Origin: Streptomyces sp. NBC_01294
GTDB taxonomy: Bacteria > Actinomycetota > Actinomycetes > Streptomycetales > Streptomycetaceae
Length of the DNA stretch: 64,000 nucleotides
Assembly (NCBI RefSeq): GCF_035917235.1
Contig: NZ_CP108423.1
Location: forward strand, 310,001-374,000
Direction: 5' to 3'
The position numbers and the translations under genes were made by a program. Below the pieces are notes generated by a model. The model saw only the letters and a program-made list of their open reading frames with translations. It had not been told where the DNA came from and did no database searches. This document shows positions 54,597 through 63,303 of this stretch, in pieces (positions within the stretch are counted from its first letter, which is position 1; the number at the start of each line of letters is the position of its first letter).

Positions 54597-55874
54597 CTAG
54601 GTTCCGTGGGTTCTGTTTGTTCCGTTTGTTCCGTCGGCTGTGATCGTGTCCCGCTGGACGCCGCCGCCACGCGGGCCCGGCACGGCTCCAGGGTCCGGGG
54701 CCTTCCCGCGCAGCCAGAGGCTGAGCGCGGCGCAGGCTGCGGCCAGGACGAACAGCACCAACGGCACCATCGTGATGTTCATCGTGTCGATCACGCCGCC
54801 CAGCAGCGGCGGGAAGGCCACGCCGCCGATCATCGAGGCGGCGATCACGAAGGCCCCGGCTGCGGCGACGCCCGGTACGGCCCGGTTCAGCCAGGGCAGG
54901 CACGTGGGGAAGATGGGCGCGATCATCAGGCCGACGCCGAAGTACGCGTACGGGGCGAGGGCCGGGACGGTCGCCAGGAGGAGGAAGCCCGCCATGCCCA
55001 CGCAGCAGACGGTCAGGATCGACGGCGCGGACCAGCGCAGGCTGAGGGGCGCGACGACGAAGCGGCCGATGGTCATCGCGGCCCAGTAGGCGGACGTCGC
55101 CGAGGCGGCGGTGGCGGCTCCGTATCCGACGGCCTCCAGGTGGGTGGGCTCCCAGCCGCCGACTCCTGTCTCGATGGCCACGTGCAGGACGTAGACGCCG
55201 ATGAACGCGGCGATGACCGGCAAGGCGCGCGCCCCTCCCGCCTTCGCACCCTCCCCGGCGACGGGCCCGGGTTCGCGCGCCGCCACCCCGCCCAGGGTGA
55301 ACAGGAGGAGCAGGCACACGACACCCATGCCGATGAAGATCTCCGGGTAGTGCTCCGCACCCAGCCACCCGACGAGGGCGGGACCCGCGATCGCGCCCAC
55401 GCCGAAGTGCCCGTTGAGCAGGTTGAGCATGGCCGTGCTGCGGTGGCCGAAGCCGATGGAGAACAGCTGGTTGAGGCCGTAGTCGATGCCGCCGAACCCG
55501 AGGCCGATGACGAAGGTGCCGCCCAGCGCCGGGATCCAGCTCGGCGAGAACGCGAAGACCACGGCGCCGGCCGCCATGAGGACGTACGAGCCACCGAGCA
55601 GCAGGCGGTTGCTCAGCCGCCCCCGCAGCGGGTGGTAGATCAGCACGCCGAGGAGCGCGCCGACGAAGTGGGCACTGAGGCTGAGCCCGGCCACGGCAGG
55701 GCTGATGCCGAACTCCTCGCGCAGGGCCGGGATGGCCGGACCGTACAGCGCCTGCAGAGCGCCGATCACCACGAACGCCACGCAGGAGGCGATGATCGCG
55801 ACGGTGGTCAGGAGGCGGGGCCTGCCCGCATCCGGCAGGTCGGCCTCACTGGTGGTGGCAGACATCGCGGACAT
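54597..55874 (-). CDS. MFS transporter
   Basis: 425 residues if it starts at ATG 55874 (ggggagg just upstream); ATG 55865 and a start at 55919 are alternatives, the latter inside the operator. Twelve membrane helices are present, with the MFS loop pattern (YHPLRGRLSNRLLLGG). It resembles sugar or sugar-acid permeases by context: a co-transcribed HAD phosphatase and a divergent DeoR repressor. Substrate unknown. Confidence 0.88.
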   Translation of the reverse strand: MSAMSATTSEADLPDAGRPRLLTTVAIIASCVAFVVIGALQALYGPAIPALREEFGISPAVAGLSLSAHFVGALLGVLIYHPLRGRLSNRLLLGGSYVLMAAGAVVFAFSPSWIPALGGTFVIGLGFGGIDYGLNQLFSIGFGHRSTAMLNLLNGHFGVGAIAGPALVGWLGAEHYPEIFIGMGVVCLLLLFTLGGVAAREPGPVAGEGAKAGGARALPVIAAFIGVYVLHVAIETGVGGWEPTHLEAVGYGAATAASATSAYWAAMTIGRFVVAPLSLRWSAPSILTVCCVGMAGFLLLATVPALAPYAYFGVGLMIAPIFPTCLPWLNRAVPGVAAAGAFVIAASMIGGVAFPPLLGGVIDTMNITMVPLVLFVLAAACAALSLWLRGKAPDPGAVPGPRGGGVQRDTITADGTNGTNRTHGT

Positions 55875-55897
55875 CGCCCTCCCCTGACTCATCAACA

Positions 55898-55973
55898 AAT
55901 GAACATGAATGATGTTCATTACGGCGCGTATCCCACACCACCGACCGAAGATTACTCACACAGAATGTTCATT
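55898..55973 (+). promoter_or_regulatory. Palindromic DeoR-type operator and half-site
   Basis: aatgaacat (55898-55906) and atgttcatt (55912-55920) form a perfect 9-5-9 palindrome overlapping the MFS leader. A further copy of the half-site, atgttcatt, lies at 55965-55973, closer to the DeoR start. The element is distinctly AT-rich. It is the likely binding site of the adjacent repressor. Confidence 0.75.
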
Positions 55974-56044
55974 TCAACAGATCCGGTGTGCACATCGGCT
56001 CCCTCCAGGCCTCCGTCTGTGCTAAAAGCAGACATGTGAACGTG

Positions 56045-56803
56045 ATGGAGAGACACAAGCTCGTCGTGGCGCTGCTCATCAAGGAGAACCGCGCGACGGT
56101 CGCGGAGCTGGCCGCGGCCACCGGGGCATCCGAGATGACCATCCGCAGGGACCTGGAGGTCCTGGAGTCCCGCGGCGCACTGCGCCGGGTGCGCGGCGGC
56201 GCGGTGAGCAACCTGCCGGGCGGAGTCGAGCCGCCGTACGCGATCCGCGCGATGTCCGGCGCGCGGTCCAAGGAACGCCTGGCGCGCACGGTGGTCGCGC
56301 TGCTGACCGACGGCGAGACCGTTGCCCTGGACACCGGCACGACGGCGGTGGCCGTCGCCCACGCCATGGCCGCCCGGCAGCTCACGGTGGCCCCGCTCTC
56401 CCTGCACGCCACCTTCACGCTGTCCGGCCATCCGGGCATCCGGCTGCTGATGCCCGGCGGGCAGGTGCGCCCCGAGGAGCTCTCCTTCTACGGCCACACT
56501 CCGGTCCAGACGTTCAAGGACCTGTGCTTCGACACGTTCATCCTGGGCTGCTGCGGCATCGACCCGGTCCAGGGCGCCACCGCGTACAACCTCGACGACG
56601 TACAGGTGAAGCGCGCCGCCGTGGCCGCCGCGCAACGCGTCATCCTGGTCGCGACAGCGGACAAGCTCGGCCGTACGGCGCTGGGACGGATCTGTTCGGT
56701 GGACCAGATCACGCTCATCGTCACGGACGCGCCGGACGACTCGCCGGTGGTCAAGGAGTTGCGGGACCGGGGCGTGGAGGTGATCCATCCCCCGGAGGAG
56801 TGA
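56045..56803 (+). CDS. DeoR-family transcriptional regulator
   Basis: 252 residues from ATG 56045; GTG 56036 is a close alternative, and no strong ribosome site is seen. The N-terminal HTH is classical (ATVAELAAATGASEMTIRRD, then RRVRGGAV). The C-terminal sugar-phosphate sensor domain has VALDTGTTAVAVAHAMA and DKLGRTAL. It probably represses the divergent MFS-HAD operon, with a sugar phosphate as inducer. Confidence 0.92.
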   Translation: MERHKLVVALLIKENRATVAELAAATGASEMTIRRDLEVLESRGALRRVRGGAVSNLPGGVEPPYAIRAMSGARSKERLARTVVALLTDGETVALDTGTTAVAVAHAMAARQLTVAPLSLHATFTLSGHPGIRLLMPGGQVRPEELSFYGHTPVQTFKDLCFDTFILGCCGIDPVQGATAYNLDDVQVKRAAVAAAQRVILVATADKLGRTALGRICSVDQITLIVTDAPDDSPVVKELRDRGVEVIHPPEE

Positions 56804-57774
56804 CGGGCTGGACGATGCAGGACAAGGCCTTCCGCGTGACCCGGAACAGTTCCTCGTCCCGCAGGATGTCGCCGCCGTGGCGGCGACGCGAGGACATGAC
56901 CGCTTGCAGTACGGGCAGGGCCGCCGCGGCGGGGCGGCCGATCGCGCCCCGCGCCCGTACGGTCCGCAGGGTCACAGGGGTGACCCGGTGACTGGCCAGC
57001 GGCGCCAGTTCCGGCAGCAGGGCCTCGACCGCCGGCGCCGCGTCACCGGTGATGCGCCACCAGGCCTCGGCCGCTCCGACCCGGCTCCACTCCCCCGGGC
57101 AGGTCAGCAGCGGCCGTACCGCGTCGGCGTACGGCGCGGCCAGCGGGCCCAGGTCGGCCAGGTAGCGCAGCACCGGGCGGCCGAGGCCGGCCCGTGCCGC
57201 CGCGCCGCACACCCGGAGTGCCGTCTCGGGGTCGCCGGTGATCCGCCAGTGCGCCCACGCGGCCCAGGGTCGCGGTCTCCTGCGGGTGGGGCGCCAAGAG
57301 CTCGGCGAAGCGCCCGACAGGTCCATTGCCACCGGGCCACCACGGTACGTCCGGCAGCGAGCCCCTCCCGGTGTCGGTGAACGTACGGGCCACCGCCCGC
57401 CCCGCCCCTGCCGTCACCTCGCCGTCCGGGGTACCCGCGGACAGGACGCCCTCGGCGGCCGCCAGCCGGACCAGGGGGTGTGCGTGTTCCAGCCAGGGCC
57501 GGAGCCACGCTCTGCCCTCCTGCGACGGATCGGCGACGACGGAGGAGGACAGTCCGGACAGCGTGCCCACCGTGAGGAGTTGCGAGACGAGGGCCGTCGG
57601 GTCGTCCTCCACGGCGGCCTGGCGCCGCACCGCGTCGAGTGCGGCCGGGTCCTCGCAGCGGATCGCACGCAGGACCCAGGCGCTGCCGGTCCGCACGCCT
57701 GCCGCCGGGTCCGTGATCAGCGGGAGCACGCGGCGCCCGGCGTTCGCGAACACCGTGAAGGTCATGTAGTGCAC
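56751..57774 (-). pseudogene. HEAT-repeat protein with a frameshift
   Basis: The first part (from GTG 57774, TVFANAGRRVLPLITDPAAG to APHPQETATL) and the second (AAWAHWRITGDPETALRVCG to 56751) are clearly one helical-repeat protein, but in different frames. Inserting or losing one base in the ggccc run at 57262-57266 restores continuity. The N-terminus may also be short. The 3' end overlaps the DeoR gene on the other strand. It is probably inactive unless this is a sequence error. Confidence 0.7.
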
Positions 57775-57819
57775 GCCGGCGGATCGCTGGCAGGCGATGT
57801 GCCCGCGCCACCGACCGGG

Positions 57820-58044
57820 TCAGCTGCCGGCGGTCCACACCTCCGGCCCTCCGCCCTCCCAGCTGATCGGCCCGTCCTCGGAGAGGTCCACGTCCTCCAG
57901 GCCGGCCAGGCGCAGCAACTCACTCACGTCGCCGGGCGCGAAGGCCCGGCCCAGGTCCGCGTCCACACCCAGTGCGTGCACCGTGACCTTCCGGCCGCCC
58001 TTCGGCGACACCGGATGAACGACGATCTCCGTACGGTCCGACAT
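57820..58044 (-). CDS. Small conserved actinomycete protein
   Basis: 74 residues from ATG 58044. The start (TEIVVHPVSPKGGRKVTVHA) and end (ISWEGGGPEVW) recall a family of 70-100 residue Streptomyces proteins of unknown role. It is soluble and acidic. It lies just upstream of the frameshifted HEAT gene on the same strand and may once have been co-expressed with it. Confidence 0.65.
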   Translation of the reverse strand: MSDRTEIVVHPVSPKGGRKVTVHALGVDADLGRAFAPGDVSELLRLAGLEDVDLSEDGPISWEGGGPEVWTAGS

Positions 58045-58110
58045 GCCCCCAGCCTGCATTCGACACGCTCCCACGGCATCCCGAGAACATCGGCCGGCGG
58101 GCGTCAACCC

Positions 58111-58143
58111 GGGGATGTACGGCGGTTGCCGACGTACATCCCC
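58111..58143 (+). promoter_or_regulatory. Perfect 11-bp inverted repeat upstream of the secreted hydrolase
   Basis: ggggatgtacg (58111-58121) and cgtacatcccc (58133-58143) are exact complements around an 11-base spacer, in the divergent region between the small gene at 58044 and the hydrolase ATG at 58238. It could be an operator or an RNA hairpin in the leader. Confidence 0.6.
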
Positions 58144-58237
58144 GAGCCGATGGCAGCCGTTCGCGCCCCGCATAGCGTTCGAGGCATCGGCCCGCACGGG
58201 GCCGGATGCCACGAGAGACATCGATGGAGACGACTCG

Positions 58238-59368
58238 ATGCGACGACGCTTGTTCCTGGTCGGTGCCGCCGTTGCCACGGCCCTGGCGGGCACCCTGTCC
58301 GCCACGACCGCCCAAGCCGACACCCGCCCCTCACCACCGCCCTCGGCCGCACTCGTGCTGCCCGCGCCGTCCGGGCACCACCCGGTCGGCCGGGCCACCG
58401 TCCACCTCAAGGACGAGAACCGGGCCGACCCGTGGGTCCCCTCGGAGAAGCGGGAGTTGATGGTCTCCCTCTGGTACCCGGCCGTCAGGCCCTCGGGCAC
58501 GCCCGCGCCCTACATGACGGCCGAGGAGTCCGCGCAGTACGTGGCCTCCAGCGGACTGGACCTGCCGGCCGACCTGTTCGCCAAGGTGGCGACCCACTCG
58601 ACGGTGGACGCCACACCGGCGAGGGTCCGCGGCGGACTGCCCCTCGTCGTCCTGTCACCGGGCTTCGGCATGCCACGCGCCACCCTCACCGGCCTCGCCG
58701 AGGAGTTCGCGGCCCGCGGATACGCCGTCGCCGGCATCGGACACAACTACGAGGCGGACGGCATCTCGTTCCCCGACGGCCGCACCACCTCCTGCCTGGC
58801 GTGCGTGGACAGGGACTACCCCAAGGTCGGCGCCGTCCGCGCGGAGGACATCTCCTTCGTGCTCGACGAGCTCACCGGCGCACGGACGGCCTGGAAGCGC
58901 GGCGCACCCATCGACCCCGACCGCGTCGCCGTCGTCGGGCACTCGGCCGGCGGATTCAGCACGATCCCGGCCATGCTGCGCGACCCCCGCGTCAAGGCGG
59001 CGGTCAACATGGACGGCAACTTCCGGTTCCCGAACGACACCCCCTTGGACCGGCCGCTCCTGATGCTGGGCCAGCCCAGCCACATCCCCGGCGGCGCCGA
59101 CCCGACCTGGGACGAGACCTGGACCGAACTGACCGGATGGAAGCGCTGGCTGAGCGTCGACGACACCGGGCACCTGTCCTTCACCGACCTGGCACCGCTG
59201 GCCAAACAGCTCGGCATGCCGCTCCAGCAACTGGACGGCGACCGCGCCGACGCCATCACCAGGACCTACCTGACGGCGTTCGTCGACACCCACCTGCGCG
59301 GACGGAACACCCCGCTCCTGGACCGCCCGACGGCCCGCTTCCCGGAAGTGCGCTTCCACCGGCCCTGA
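58238..59368 (+). CDS. Secreted alpha/beta hydrolase (PAF-acetylhydrolase/lipase-like)
   Basis: 376 residues from ATG 58238. The signal peptide (MRRRLFLVGAAVATALAG, ending TAQA near residue 27) marks export. The nucleophile elbow is VVGHSAGGFS with Ser236. An Asp in NMDGNF and a His in DTGHLSF complete the triad, as in plasma PAF-acetylhydrolase-like esterases. The pair of cysteines in SCLACVD may form a disulfide. It is an extracellular esterase/lipase of unknown substrate. Confidence 0.9.
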   Translation: MRRRLFLVGAAVATALAGTLSATTAQADTRPSPPPSAALVLPAPSGHHPVGRATVHLKDENRADPWVPSEKRELMVSLWYPAVRPSGTPAPYMTAEESAQYVASSGLDLPADLFAKVATHSTVDATPARVRGGLPLVVLSPGFGMPRATLTGLAEEFAARGYAVAGIGHNYEADGISFPDGRTTSCLACVDRDYPKVGAVRAEDISFVLDELTGARTAWKRGAPIDPDRVAVVGHSAGGFSTIPAMLRDPRVKAAVNMDGNFRFPNDTPLDRPLLMLGQPSHIPGGADPTWDETWTELTGWKRWLSVDDTGHLSFTDLAPLAKQLGMPLQQLDGDRADAITRTYLTAFVDTHLRGRNTPLLDRPTARFPEVRFHRP

Positions 59369-59408
59369 TCCGGCTCGGCCGGCTCCCCTCGTCCTGACGG
59401 CCGCCTGG

Positions 59409-59958
59409 TCAGCGGAGGGTGAGGAGCGGGGAGTCGTCCTTCAGCCGGGTGCGCAGGATCTCCTCGTCGCCGTGCGCGAGGATGTCGCCGCCCATGTCCA
59501 CGATCCGGACGTGCCGCGCGCCGACGGTGTCGGCCAGCCGGCGGATCTGCGCGGCCATGGCCGCGAGGCCCCGGCAGGGGTCCAGGAGCAGCAGCCGGGC
59601 CGGCAGGTCCCCGGCCAGGCGCGGCAGGGTGGATCCGGCGGGCGGGACGGGCCGCGACGCCGGGGTCAGCAGGAGGGTGTCGCCGTACCGTCCGCCCTCC
59701 GGCGCGGGGCCGGTGAAGTCGGCCGCGCCCAGGGGGCCGGGGGTCGGGTCGACCTCCGGGCGCTCCCAGGCGTAGGTCGCGATCAGGGGGCGGGCTCCAG
59801 CCGTACCGGGGGTGCCGGCCACGGCGCCGGTATCGGCCGAGGCTCCCGTGAGGGCCGAGGCTCCTGTGAAGGCCCCGGCTCTGGTGAGGGCCGCTGCCGT
59901 GATCGTCGTACCGACCGGGTCTCCGCCGCCGCCCGCCGCGACGTACAGGTCTAGACGG
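59409..59958 (-). pseudogene. Truncated DUF1152-domain protein
   Basis: In the minus frame ending at 59409, LYVAAGGGGDPVGTT, then LIATYAWERPEVDPTPGP, RPVPPAGSTLPRLAGDLPAR and VDMGGDILAHGDE match the first half of DUF1152 proteins. No start codon lies near its beginning. It is continuous, out of frame, with a radical-SAM fragment at 59951, and the second half of the domain is missing. Ala/Gly repeats encoded by 21-24 bp units (59815-59900) interrupt it. Confidence 0.6.
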
Positions 59959-60238
59959 TGCGGAGCCGGCGGGCCTGGATGACCTCGGCGTGGTCGCGGA
60001 TCTGGGTACAGAGGGCGTCGGTGTAGGCGTCGTAGAGGTCCTCGTCGGTGGAAATGACGGTGTAGAGGTTGCAGAAGCCGCACTTGTAGCGACAGAAGGG
60101 GACGTGGAGGTAGAGGTTGAGTTCGGGGACCTGGTACGCCTCCAGGTCCCTGGCCCAGATGTCCCGGGTGTTCCAGGCACCTTCCTCCAACGGGCGGTAG
60201 GTGGAGCGCGGCGGGTAGGAGTACTGGTAGGGGCGGGA
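59951..60238 (-). pseudogene. Radical-SAM (HemW/STM4012-like) N-terminal fragment
   Basis: The frame reads YSYPPRSTYRPLEEGAWNTR and then NLYLHVPFCRYKCGFCNLYT, with the CxxxCxxC cluster motif of radical-SAM enzymes near the coproporphyrinogen dehydrogenase group. It stops (TAG, 59953-59951) after about 95 residues, against 400 or so in an intact enzyme, and has no good start; a TTG at 60190 is possible. It joins directly to the DUF1152 fragment. Probably inactive. Confidence 0.65.
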
Positions 60239-60252
60239 TCACTCCCTGGTCG

Positions 60253-60495
60253 TCAGGCGCCTTCGCCGAGGACGGTGCGGATCAGTGTCCGCTGGGCGTC
60301 GGACAGGCAGGAGTCCTGGAGGTCGAGCACCTCGTCGTCGACGGTGATCCGGTAGTGGTAGCCGTCGGCCACGGGGGCGACGGCCCGCTGCGCGAGTTCC
60401 TCCAACTCCGCCGCGTCCGCGCGGCCCGAAGTGTCGAGTGCGCGGAGCTTCTCGAAGCCGGCGAAGCCTCCGGATCGGGTAACCGTGATCAGCAT
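60253..60495 (-). CDS. Emfourin-type metalloprotease inhibitor
   Basis: 80 residues from ATG 60495 with ggagg seven bases upstream. The pattern ITVTRSGGFAGFEKLRALDT followed by an acidic helix and LSDAQRTLIRTVLGEG matches the emfourin family. Emfourin proteins bind and inhibit thermolysin-like (M4) metalloproteases such as protealysin, usually from a neighbouring gene. No M4 protease lies in this window, so the target is elsewhere or missing. The radical-SAM fragment follows immediately. Confidence 0.78.
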   Translation of the reverse strand: MLITVTRSGGFAGFEKLRALDTSGRADAAELEELAQRAVAPVADGYHYRITVDDEVLDLQDSCLSDAQRTLIRTVLGEGA

Positions 60496-60654
60496 GGTTG
60501 TTCCTCCCTGTTCTGGTGGTGTCGCACGGTCTGCACGTCGCAGCCACTCCCGCGGGTGCCCCGAACACCGGCCCGCTGTCACGGAGCAGGGCCCCGACGG
60601 TGCGAACGTCCGGAAAGCGCCGCCGTGTGGCCGACCGGTCGGCGGCGGGCCGTA

Positions 60655-60678
60655 CGGGTGCGGGTGCGGGTGCGGGTG
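60655..60678 (+). repeat. 6-bp tandem repeat upstream of the 60757 gene
   Basis: cgggtg is repeated four times exactly, then decays (cgggcg). It lies about 80 bases before the next ATG and is non-coding. Confidence 0.8.
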
Positions 60679-60756
60679 CGGGCGGCGCGGCCCACGGCCT
60701 GCCGGAAGGGCCTTCCAGCTGGGCGGACTTGGCGGCCCACCCACTACCTTCCTCGT

Positions 60757-61467
60757 ATGGAACGGGCCCACCTTCTCAGCAACCTCGCCGCCAACGGAAC
60801 CGACATCACGGAGCAGCGACTCACTCAACTCGCCACCGAACTCGACTTACCAGCCGCCGACCTGCTCGTCATCGCGGGCCACCCGGTGCCGGCGGAACTC
60901 CTTCCCCCGGAGCGTGACGCCGAGGTCATGAGGCAGTTCGCCTACAGCGCCAGCCACTGCGACCACGCGCAACTGGCCCCGCTGGAGGGCTTCGTCCGCT
61001 CGCTGCCGCGCGTCGCCGCCCCAGGACCCTTCGTGCAGCCGACCTCGCGGTACCACCGCCCCGCCGAGACGGGCCTCGCCTCCGTGCTCAACGGGCTGAT
61101 CCGGAACCGAGGCTTCGGCCTCCAGGAACTACCGTTCATGGGACTGTCCCGCAGCACGCTGTTCCAGATGGTGTCGAACTGGGACCCCAGTCCGCACCGG
61201 CGGTACCAACTCTGTGCCATAGCCGGCCCGCTGGGCTGGACCCTGCCCGATCTGTTCGCGGTCGTCGATGAGCCGTACTCGGACGAACTGCGCCCGATAC
61301 TCCTCTGCCGTCACCTCGGGCGGGTGTTCGAGGCCGCCGTCCACTTGACCACCGCCCAGCTGACCGAGGCCACCGAGGAAGCGGACCGGCTGAGTGCGCG
61401 CGAGGACCACGGCGTGTGGCAGCCCGTCTCGGAGGGCTTCGTCGCGGCGTGCCCGGACTTCCTCTGA
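60757..61467 (+). CDS. Uncharacterised protein with a possible HTH
   Basis: 236 residues from ATG 60757 (MERAHLLSNLAANGTDITEQ); longer starts are unlikely and no ribosome site is seen. The protein is helical and soluble. A segment near 125-165 (LPFMGLSRSTLFQMVSNWDP, CAIAGPLGWTLPDLFAV) suggests a helix-turn-helix of the XRE kind. Codon bias supports a true gene, perhaps a regulator. Confidence 0.6.
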   Translation: MERAHLLSNLAANGTDITEQRLTQLATELDLPAADLLVIAGHPVPAELLPPERDAEVMRQFAYSASHCDHAQLAPLEGFVRSLPRVAAPGPFVQPTSRYHRPAETGLASVLNGLIRNRGFGLQELPFMGLSRSTLFQMVSNWDPSPHRRYQLCAIAGPLGWTLPDLFAVVDEPYSDELRPILLCRHLGRVFEAAVHLTTAQLTEATEEADRLSAREDHGVWQPVSEGFVAACPDFL

Positions 61468-61501
61468 CAGCCGGAGCGCCTCCCCTCCCTTCCCGGCTCC
61501 C

Positions 61502-62134
61502 TCACGGCCCGTACCAGCCGTCGGCTCCCGCTGCCTCCGATGGCTCACATGCCTGGTGGAGACCCACGAGCGCGGTGACCAGGCGGGGGTCCCAGCCGGG
61601 GACCAGCACCTGGAAGTCGTCGGCCTCCATGCCGCGGAAGACGAAGTGCGCCCGGCCCGAGTCGTCGCGCCAGATGATGCGCCGGGGTGAATCGAACCCG
61701 CCGTCACCATCGCCCAGGATGGAGAGGATGAGGCACAGCAAACTCACGGGGAGGCCGAACGGCCACCACAACGCCCACCACACGAGGCGGCCCCGGTAGC
61801 CGTGGAGCACGGGGCCCGCCGCGGGCTCCACGGTCCACCGCTTCCGGCCGAACCGGAGGAAACGGCGGCGGCGCAGCGTGATCCGCCCGAGCGGCATGCC
61901 GAACGGGTCCTCGACACGGTAGACGGCGGGGCGGCCGCTGAGGCGCGATCCCAGGGCCTGCTCGGTGACGACACGGGCGCTCGGAGCCTGGCCATCCGGA
62001 ACGATGTGGAAGGCCCGTACGGAGCGGAGCCGGTCCAACGCGGGGGCGTTGACATCGCGGCAGAGCCGGGCGGCTCCGCCCTGCTGCCCATGTTGATCGC
62101 TCCAGGCGACGGCTGGTGGGTGCACCGTGGTCAT
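61502..62134 (-). CDS. Membrane protein, possibly LURP-one/scramblase-like
   Basis: 210 residues from ATG 62134. A beta-rich N-terminal part (YRVEDPFGMPLGRITLRRRR, RWTVEPAAGPVLHGYRGRL) recalls the tubby/LURP-one/scramblase-like fold. One or two membrane helices follow (LVWWALWWPFGLPVSLLCLI), then a soluble tail with several Trp and Phe residues. The fold is a guess; no function is known. Confidence 0.6.
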   Translation of the reverse strand: MTTVHPPAVAWSDQHGQQGGAARLCRDVNAPALDRLRSVRAFHIVPDGQAPSARVVTEQALGSRLSGRPAVYRVEDPFGMPLGRITLRRRRFLRFGRKRWTVEPAAGPVLHGYRGRLVWWALWWPFGLPVSLLCLILSILGDGDGGFDSPRRIIWRDDSGRAHFVFRGMEADDFQVLVPGWDPRLVTALVGLHQACEPSEAAGADGWYGP

Positions 62135-62277
62135 CACTTCATACGTCACTCGCCCCTGGGTCACGCTCAGCCTCTCTGCGCACGTCCGGTCCAGGTCCGA
62201 TGATCTCACTGCGGTGATCAAGGGCGAGGACGGAGGTGCACAGGGGTACGTCGACCACGGCGCGCCCATGCTCGGCT

Positions 62278-62313
62278 CGACGCCCCCGCGGCCCGTCGGC
62301 CGCGGGGGCGTCG
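62278..62313 (-). terminator. Perfect 16-bp GC hairpin
   Basis: cgacgcccccgcggcc (62278-62293) pairs exactly with 62298-62313 around the loop cgtc. It lies about 220 bases past the arylsulfatase remnant in its direction of transcription and upstream of the gene at 62134, consistent with a terminator separating them. Confidence 0.75.
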
Positions 62314-62530
62314 CGTCGTGCCGTTCAGGACACGTCTGCGCGGACGCTGTCGCCGATCAACCCGTCCGTCGGGCGTCTTCGCCGACTGGGACGCTGCGGC
62401 CGCGGGCGGCGCGGCGGGCTCAACCACCGATGGAGGAAGCTCCTGGACTGCGCGCACCCGGCCGGGTGGTGCTGGCCTGCACCTGCCCGCGTGGACTCGC
62501 CGGTGACCGGCCTGTCGTGGGGCAGCCGGC

Positions 62531-62985
62531 CTACTGGCGGGCCATGTGCATGCGCATCTCGCTTTCGGCGTCGACGATGAGGTCGCCGGACAGGTCGACG
62601 GTGACGCTGTGGAGGGTGCCGGTGAAGGGGAACGGGGCCTGGTAGTCGGGGGTGACGGCAGAACCGGGGTTGGCGCCGCAGGCCATGCCGCCCGGATTGA
62701 AGGTGATCGGGGTGGTGACCGGCATGTCGCTCTGTCCGACGAGGCGGCCGTCGATGTAGAGCTGGGCGAGGCCGGGTGCGCCCTTGCCGTGGGCGATGTC
62801 CGGGGCGCCGGTGGGCTCGAACTCGAAACGCAGCGCATGCCGCCCCTCGGGCACGCTCTCGCCGGAGACCACGTGGTGCAGGGCTCGCTGGACGTAGTTG
62901 TGGGCGTAGTGGAGGTGGCCGTCCTTGACGTAGAGGGACCAGCCGCCGGCTACCTCGGCTGGTGCCACGGCACCCTCCCACGTCC
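62531..62985 (-). pseudogene. Arylsulfatase C-terminal remnant
   Basis: About 150 residues, from EGAVAPAEVAGGWSLYVKDG to the stop at 62531, with LHYAHNYV, RFEFEPTG, LYIDGRLVGQSDMPV and DYQAPFPFTGTLHSV, match the beta-rich C-terminal domain of actinomycete arylsulfatases. The catalytic sulfatase domain with the formylglycine cysteine is absent: upstream of about 62985 the frame becomes unrelated Arg/Ala-rich sequence. The 63000-63300 stretch holds no gene I can support. Confidence 0.6.
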
Positions 62986-63303
62986 TCGCCGAGCTCTCCC
63001 GCAAGGACTGGCCCCGCCGGAGCGCAGGAGCCGCACCGCGTCCAAGCCGAGGGCCTGCGCGCCGGCCGCAGTCGTGTGGACAAGACCTTCGGCAAAGCGA
63101 TGCAGCAACTGGACCGCATGCCACGCTCACCACGGTAAAGACCCTTCAGCCTCGGTAGCCTGGCACGCACCCGGCATCACCGGCGCCGCAGTACGCCACC
63201 GCCTGTAGCGTGTGGGGGAAGTTGCACGTCGGAGGCCTCGCCCGCTGGATGACCACAGTGTCCAGCCACGCGTCCCTCTCCGCGGGCGGCCGAATTGCGC
63301 GGG

